Below are positions 1 through 3,587 of a DNA stretch of 6,293 bases, piece after piece. The stretch covers positions 1 to 6,293 of the forward strand of contig JAJZEJ010000254.1 of the NCBI GenBank assembly GCA_021828635.1. Direction: 5' to 3'. How positions within the stretch are numbered: the stretch's first letter is position 1; the number at the start of each line of letters is the position of its first letter. Source of the stretch: Chloroflexota bacterium. GTDB lineage: Bacteria; Chloroflexota; Ktedonobacteria; Ktedonobacterales; Ktedonobacteraceae. The notes under the pieces were generated by a model. It made no database searches and was not told the DNA's origin. It saw only the letters and a list, made by a program, of their open reading frames with translations. Made by a program: the position numbers and the translations under genes.

Positions 1-62
1 TGCGAGTCGCTATCGGCACACAACCTGACCAATCACCTGCCACCTACTATACCCAGAGACAC

Positions 63-1064
63 ATGCCTAATGAACAAGCAACACCAAGGGTCTTAGGTAA
101 CAAAACACTGCTGGAAACACCCCCTGCTGGCCTCAATAACGACTCGACCGAGGAATCGCCGCGCATACCACACATTGAGACACACGAGCAGCAGGAGCCA
201 GTGGAGTATCAGCAAACGGTCATTTCACGACCGGCAACTGCTGCTGTCCCAGAAGTGCCTGTAGATCGCAGTTTGGAACGCCGTGCCGCTACCATGAAAG
301 CTGATAAACAGCCTAAACGCACCGGTCAATCTATTGGCATGATGTTCCTGGGCAGTATTATCACACTCGTATTAATCGTCGGCGGCTTTATCTCCTATCT
401 GCACTTCATGCCTCCATCGCACCAGACTGGCCCACAACTGACCGCGACGGCACAGGCGAAACCAACATCATCGCCAACGCCCTATACCGCACCGAAAGCC
501 GTCATAGCCGCAGGCCAGTTGCTCTACACCACACCCTTGCCAGGGGCGCAATGCGACCACTACGGTGGGACATGGCAGACACAAACCAATGCTAGCCAGA
601 AGTGTTCGGCAAACGGCGTGATACTCAGCAATACTGGAGCCAGTCATCTTGCTGGTATCTTTCTGACGCAACTGCCAAAGGGACAAACCTTCCCAAGCGA
701 TTATGTCATTCAGGTGCAGGTGAGCAACGTCAGCGGCAATGTCGGCATCTTCTTCCGCAACCAGCCCAACTCACAGCTTGGTGGCTACGCTTTTCTCATC
801 TCGGCTAACGGCTATTGGAACGGCAACGTCTATGATAACCAAACAGGCAATGCCAATACTTTGTTTGGGCATCAGGGAACTATGCCAACTGGGAACACCA
901 TTACCATCGATATTAGCGTTCAAGGCAACACCTTCCAGCTGTACTTCGATGGGCAGAAGCAAGGTGGCATACAAAGCAGTGCCTACCCAAATGGGACCGT
1001 GGGACTCGTTGTGGATGCCAATAGCAGCGTAACCGTTCAGAATTTCGCGTTGTATGCGGCATAG
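63..1064 (+). CDS. Membrane-anchored protein with extracellular ConA/LamG-like domain (possibly 5'-partial)
   Basis: From the ATG at 63 the product has 333 residues. Residues 1-88 are polar, rich in Pro, Glu and Gln, and probably disordered. Residues 79-88 are Lys/Arg-rich and lie just before one strong membrane helix at about 91-114, so by the positive-inside rule the N-terminus is cytoplasmic. Residues 117-145 form a Pro/Thr/Ser linker. Residues about 150-333 are beta-rich (IGIFFRN-, YAFLIS-, FQLYFDG-like strands) and resemble the concanavalin A-like/LamG or DUF1080 sandwich, which often binds sugars. Cys164 and Cys181 could form a disulfide outside the cell. No catalytic motif is evident, so ligand and role are unknown. 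There is no convincing Shine-Dalgarno before 63, and the frame stays open to base 3, so the true start may lie upstream and add a further N-terminal domain. A strong terminator follows the stop. Membrane topology is well supported; the fold is a pattern-based call. Confidence 0.8.
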   Translation: MPNEQATPRVLGNKTLLETPPAGLNNDSTEESPRIPHIETHEQQEPVEYQQTVISRPATAAVPEVPVDRSLERRAATMKADKQPKRTGQSIGMMFLGSIITLVLIVGGFISYLHFMPPSHQTGPQLTATAQAKPTSSPTPYTAPKAVIAAGQLLYTTPLPGAQCDHYGGTWQTQTNASQKCSANGVILSNTGASHLAGIFLTQLPKGQTFPSDYVIQVQVSNVSGNVGIFFRNQPNSQLGGYAFLISANGYWNGNVYDNQTGNANTLFGHQGTMPTGNTITIDISVQGNTFQLYFDGQKQGGIQSSAYPNGTVGLVVDANSSVTVQNFALYAA

Positions 1065-1103
1065 TGTATATGGGCATGGCGAATCATGCCCATATACATT
1101 TTT
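1065..1103 (+). terminator. Rho-independent terminator of the membrane-protein gene
   Basis: A perfect 14-bp stem (1065-1078 with 1085-1098) encloses a 6-base loop and is followed by TTTTT at 1099-1103. It starts one base after the stop codon of the plus-strand gene. Read on the minus strand the hairpin has no following T tract, so it should act mainly in the plus direction. The stop codon of the converging cupin gene (1102-1104) overlaps the T tract, so the two convergent genes are packed with no spare sequence. Confidence 0.9.
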
Positions 1104-1443
1104 ACAAGGCGTCCTGGGCTTCCAACTTTGTCGCCAGGTAGGCCCAATCAGCAGGGAAACGAAATCCTTGCTGATTGGGGGGTTGGGGCGTCTGGGTTTC
1201 TATCCAACGCATTGGCACAGTACCCTTATTAAAAAAACCATGCGTGCCTCCCACACCCGTCCAGACATAATCACCCGCCTTCACATGATAGGTTTTGCCG
1301 TCCAGAATTGCTTCCGCCTCGCCGCTCAGGAAGAAATATGATTCCTCGAAGGGGGGGTCATGGATGTTGCCTGCTCCGCCTGGCTGAAACTCTACCATGA
1401 ATAAGGTCAAATGTTGCGCTCCAAGCATGTGATCTACGAGCAT
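1102..1443 (-). CDS. Cupin-domain protein, probably N-terminally truncated
   Basis: This 113-residue single cupin matches both conserved motifs. Motif 1 starts at G22 with His28, E34 and G41 at the exact consensus spacing, but the second ligand position, residue 30, is Pro instead of His. Motif 2 runs G58-(x)9-H68-(x)3-N72, again at exact spacing, with Gly for the usual Pro. Metal ligands left are therefore His28, Glu34 and His68. The tail (RWIETQTPQPP, then an FRF...DW stretch) resembles the end of the C-terminal half of bicupin proteins, as recalled from that family. No Shine-Dalgarno precedes the ATG at 1443, and the frame continues upstream as cupin-like sequence to a TGA at 1486-1488 without another usual start codon. 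The gene lies 53 bases behind the oxidoreductase on the same strand and is probably cotranscribed. It is either a short cupin with an unusual start or the remnant of a longer gene. Substrate unknown. Confidence 0.75.
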   Translation of the reverse strand: MLVDHMLGAQHLTLFMVEFQPGGAGNIHDPPFEESYFFLSGEAEAILDGKTYHVKAGDYVWTGVGGTHGFFNKGTVPMRWIETQTPQPPNQQGFRFPADWAYLATKLEAQDAL

Positions 1444-1496
1444 TTTTAGCGAGATACCGGAGATACTTGTACCACGATAGCCTTTTCAACAGCTAT

Positions 1497-2381
1497 CTAT
1501 TGTTTCTTCACTCCCGCCATCTGGGCCAATACATCAAACATGACGGAAAAATCTTCTTGCGCCATACCCATAGCGCGGGCAGAAGTCAGTATTTCATTGG
1601 AGAGAGCAACAGAAGGCATTGGCATATCTGATGTTCTTCCTATCTCTAAAGCTAACAACAAGTCTTTCTGCATCATATTCACATCAAACCAGATCTCGTC
1701 GGGCTTTTCAAGGATGAATGGCGCACGATGCCAGGTAGCAGGCGAGGCCAACGCGCTGTTACGCCACGCTTCAACTGCCAGTTTGCGCGGAATGCCATTC
1801 TTCTCTGCTAACAAAATCCCTTCACAGAAGGCGAGAAATTGCGTTGATAAGCTAAGATTGATGGCAATTTTCATTAAAATCGCCTGACCATTGCCACCCA
1901 CATAGGTTATTTTGGGCGTAATATCTAATAATATCGGCAATATCTGCTCAAAGATAGCTTGCGTACCCCCGACGATTATAGAAACTTTTCCCTCCTCGAC
2001 ATGAATAACATTGCCAGACACAGGCACATCGAGCATATGCGCCCCCTTTGCCGCAACCTCCATAGCAATCTCTCGCGAGGCACTGGCACTAATGGTACTC
2101 ATATCGATGAAAACTTTACCGGGTGTTAGGCCCGCTAAAACACCGTTCTCGCCGTCAAGCACCTCGCGCAAGGCGGCGGTGTTCGTGACCATGCTAAAGC
2201 TGATATCGGACATTTCAACAACCTGACGCGGTGACTCGCCCGCCTGCATTCCTGCATCTAGCAGCCATTGCGCTTTTGACATGGTACGATTGTAGCCAAT
2301 CACAGTATGACCCGCATCCATGAGCCGCTTTGCTACACGCCCCCCCATTTTGCCAAGCCCTATAAAGCCAAGATGAGCCAT
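1497..2381 (-). CDS. NAD(P)-dependent beta-hydroxyacid dehydrogenase (3-hydroxyisobutyrate dehydrogenase-like)
   Basis: The 294-residue length is typical of the family, which oxidises beta-hydroxyacids or reduces the corresponding semialdehydes in the cytoplasm. The N-terminal Rossmann domain shows GFIGLGKMG with the dinucleotide loop G8-x-G10-x-x-G13. NRT at 31-33 follows the second strand, and Arg32 suggests a preference for NADP. FIDMST is at 91-96. The substrate-binding signature DVPVSG is at 118-123 (Ser122), with Asn124 where many members have a third Gly. The catalytic Lys is K171 in GQAILMKIAIN, with N175 beside it, and the late helical motif QKDLLLA (K239, D240) is present. The start is set by AAGAGGAGG at 2388-2396, six bases before the ATG. 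All key residues are intact, so the enzyme should be active. Exact substrate cannot be told; 3-hydroxyisobutyrate, tartronate semialdehyde, or an imine (some relatives are imine reductases) are possible. It is the first gene of a two-gene minus-strand unit with the cupin. Confidence 0.92.
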   Translation of the reverse strand: MAHLGFIGLGKMGGRVAKRLMDAGHTVIGYNRTMSKAQWLLDAGMQAGESPRQVVEMSDISFSMVTNTAALREVLDGENGVLAGLTPGKVFIDMSTISASASREIAMEVAAKGAHMLDVPVSGNVIHVEEGKVSIIVGGTQAIFEQILPILLDITPKITYVGGNGQAILMKIAINLSLSTQFLAFCEGILLAEKNGIPRKLAVEAWRNSALASPATWHRAPFILEKPDEIWFDVNMMQKDLLLALEIGRTSDMPMPSVALSNEILTSARAMGMAQEDFSVMFDVLAQMAGVKKQ

Positions 2382-2407
2382 GTATGTCCTCCTCTTGAAT
2401 ACCTCTA

Positions 2408-2436
2408 TTGATCTCTTGCATAAAGTATAGTATCCT
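2408..2436 (+). promoter_or_regulatory. Candidate promoter towards the LysR remnant and MerR gene
   Basis: On the plus strand, TTGATC (2408-2413) and TATCCT (2431-2436) are 17 bases apart, each a 4-of-6 match. It overlaps the minus-strand promoter, as in divergent LysR-regulated pairs. If it is still active it would now transcribe the LysR remnant and the downstream tandem-MerR gene, since no terminator lies between. The match is weak. Confidence 0.3.
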
Positions 2437-2453
2437 CACATCAATAAGTCCAA
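2424..2453 (-). promoter_or_regulatory. Candidate sigma-70 type promoter of the oxidoreductase gene
   Basis: On the minus strand, TTGGAC (2448-2453) and TATACT (2424-2429) are separated by 18 bases, 5 of 6 and 5 of 6 matches to the standard hexamers. Transcription would begin near 2417, leaving a leader of about 35 bases with the strong Shine-Dalgarno at 2388-2396. Sequence match only; sigma factor preferences of the presumed host are not established here. Confidence 0.5.
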
Positions 2454-2474
2454 TATAAGCCCATGATAGATTCA

Positions 2475-2489
2475 ATAAGCGATGCTTAT
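2475..2489 (+). promoter_or_regulatory. LysR-type operator (T-N11-A dyad)
   Basis: ATAAGC and GCTTAT form a perfect dyad around the spacer GAT. Its core has T at 2476 and A at 2488, exactly the T-N11-A form of a LysR-type box. It lies 14 bases before the likely start codon of the LysR remnant, a position suited to autorepression, and between divergent genes. The left half is repeated as TCAATAAG at 2441-2448 and 2472-2479, 31 bases apart (about three helical turns), as expected for recognition and activation sites on one DNA face. Confidence 0.55.
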
Positions 2490-2503
2490 AGATGGAGACT
2501 ACT

Positions 2504-2722
2504 ATGGAAATGCGTCAATTACGCTATTTTGTCGCTGTGGCCCATAAAAGGCACTTCACGCAAGCAGCAGAACAACTGAATGAAGCATTCATTTCATTCA
2601 AATCCGGCTCTGGATTAAGGCACGCGATACCGCAAAGAAGTTTGACGGCTGGTTTTACTCCTCGCATACTTCTTGAGAGCGGAGAACTCGGTACTATTCG
2701 CTGGCGTGAGCAAGCAGGGTGA
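2504..2722 (+). pseudogene. LysR-family regulator remnant with internal and C-terminal deletions
   Basis: From the ATG at 2504, with GGAG at 2494-2497 six bases ahead, the first 26 residues are a textbook LysR start (MEMRQLRYFVAVA, then HFTQAAEQLN). The recognition helix that should follow is absent. Residues 27 onward instead read FKSGSGLR and GFTPRILLESGELGTIRW, which resemble the middle of a LysR effector-binding domain. About 135-140 residues are thus missing in frame, and the reading frame stops at 2722 with the last part of the effector domain also gone. Full family members have about 300 residues; this has 72. It cannot bind DNA in the usual way. An upstream ATG at 2492 would only add four residues. 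The apparent junction (about 2577-2600) holds a TGAATG/CATTCA palindrome and a second CATTCA copy. It was probably the activator of the divergent oxidoreductase/cupin unit. Confidence 0.8.
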
Positions 2723-2723
2723 G
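2717..2723 (+). promoter_or_regulatory. Ribosome binding site deciding the MerR-type gene start
   Basis: GGGTGAG lies four bases before the ATG at 2728 and contains GGTGA, the 3' part of the full anti-16S complement. An in-frame GTG at 2719 falls inside this site and has no spaced Shine-Dalgarno of its own, so ATG 2728 is preferred. The site overlaps the TGA (2720-2722) of the LysR remnant, so translation of the remnant could be coupled to the regulator. Confidence 0.55.
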
Positions 2724-2727
2724 TGCC

Positions 2728-3486
2728 ATGAAATATCTGCGTACATCCGATCTAGCTAAAGCCGTTGATGTCCATCCCAATACCGTGCGTCGCTATGTGG
2801 ACCGGGGCAGATTGCCTCCCGTCGAGTACAGCCCATCTGGCTACCGGCGTTTCACTCAACTCCACCTCGACTGCCTGCGTCTGGCTCGCCAAGTCTATGG
2901 CGGCCAATATCCAGCCAAAGGTATCTATCAATCAGGAGTTCGAATCATCCAGGCCACCGTCAGCGGCGATCTGGATGGCGCACTGGAACTAGCCAACAGC
3001 CATCTGGCACTCGTGCAATCAGAGCGTTCACAGGCCGATATTGCCGCAGATCTGCTCGAACGCTGGGTCTCTAGTGCGCCTGCTGACACCACTATCCGGC
3101 CACTCCAGATTGGACAGGTAGCCTACTTATTGGGCATCACCATCGACATTCTGCGCAACTGGGATCGCAATGGGTTAATCGACGTTCCACGTGACCCTGC
3201 CAACGGCTACCGACGCTATGGAGCGCAAGAGATCAGCCGTCTGCGCGTCATTCGCATGCTTTCCCTTGCCGGTTATAGCATATCTGCCATCCTGCGTATG
3301 CTTGTCCAACTTGACCAGGGTGAAAAAGCCAATCTACGCCACGCGCTCGACACGCCTCACCCTGACGAAGATGTTTATCTGGCCTCCGACCACTGGCTCT
3401 CAACTCTCGCCAACCACGAACAACGCGCCCACACGATCATCGCCCTGCTTGAAGAGATGATTCAAAAACAGACTACTGGGGATTGA
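2728..3486 (+). CDS. Transcriptional regulator with two MerR-type helix-turn-helix domains
   Basis: The product has 252 residues from ATG 2728 (255 if GTG 2719 is used). Domain one, about residues 3-46, reads LRTSDLAKAVDVHPNTVRRY then DRGRL and SGYRRF, the HTH plus wing of MerR/excisionase type. Domain two, about 125-195, reads LQIGQVAYLLGI then LRNWDRNGLI, GYRRYGAQEISRLRVI and a helix GYSISAILRML, a full MerR DNA-binding domain. A 75-residue helical linker separates them, and a short helical tail (220-247) ends the chain. There are no conserved cysteines of metal sensors and no obvious GyrI-like or other effector domain. MerR proteins normally dimerise to bind dyads; two domains in one chain could act as an internal pseudo-dimer. 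The gene lies 101 bases before the UvrA-like gene on the same strand and is its likely regulator. Inducer unknown. Confidence 0.88.
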   Translation: MKYLRTSDLAKAVDVHPNTVRRYVDRGRLPPVEYSPSGYRRFTQLHLDCLRLARQVYGGQYPAKGIYQSGVRIIQATVSGDLDGALELANSHLALVQSERSQADIAADLLERWVSSAPADTTIRPLQIGQVAYLLGITIDILRNWDRNGLIDVPRDPANGYRRYGAQEISRLRVIRMLSLAGYSISAILRMLVQLDQGEKANLRHALDTPHPDEDVYLASDHWLSTLANHEQRAHTIIALLEEMIQKQTTGD

Positions 3487-3507
3487 TAACCATCTCACCG
3501 CGACCAA

Positions 3508-3532
3508 AACCCTCCCTTTGCGCACCAGGGTT
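3508..3532 (+). promoter_or_regulatory. Dyad in the UvrA-like leader; possible MerR operator beside a -10-like element
   Basis: AACCCT at 3508-3513 and AGGGTT at 3527-3532 are inverted repeats with a 13-base spacer. The right arm runs directly into TATAAAA (3532-3538), a good -10 element. No clear -35 hexamer is found at 17-19 bases, as is common at activator-dependent promoters. The place, between the regulator and its presumed target, suits an operator. The arms are short and chance is possible. Confidence 0.3.
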
Positions 3533-3577
3533 ATAAAATCACCATAGACACGGCAATAGTCTCCTATCTATCTATTC

Positions 3578-3584
3578 AGGAGGT
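3578..3584 (+). promoter_or_regulatory. Strong Shine-Dalgarno of the UvrA-like gene, possibly masked by an upstream CTCCT
   Basis: AGGAGGT at 3578-3584 is a near-perfect ribosome binding site ending three bases before ATG 3588 and fixes that start. CTCCT at 3561-3565 can pair with AGGAG at 3578-3582 over a 12-base loop, which could hide the site in the mRNA. The five-pair stem is weak on its own, so the site is certain but masking is speculative. Confidence 0.7.
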
Positions 3585-3587
3585 CAA

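Noticed and set aside
1184..1208. G-rich stretch resembling a G-quadruplex
   Set aside because: It has one run of six G, one of four and one of three. Four separate G-tracts with loops cannot be formed, and the stretch simply encodes the Pro/Gln-rich PQPPNQQ of the cupin on the other strand.
1054..1341. 95-codon plus-strand frame overlapping the terminator and the cupin
   Set aside because: It runs through the terminator hairpin and antisense to the conserved cupin motifs; no ribosome binding site or recognisable domain.
1476..1497. GATAGC/GCTATC inverted repeat between the oxidoreductase and the cupin as a terminator
   Set aside because: The stem is only six pairs with a 10-base loop, and in the minus direction it is followed by GTGGTACAAG, with no T tract.
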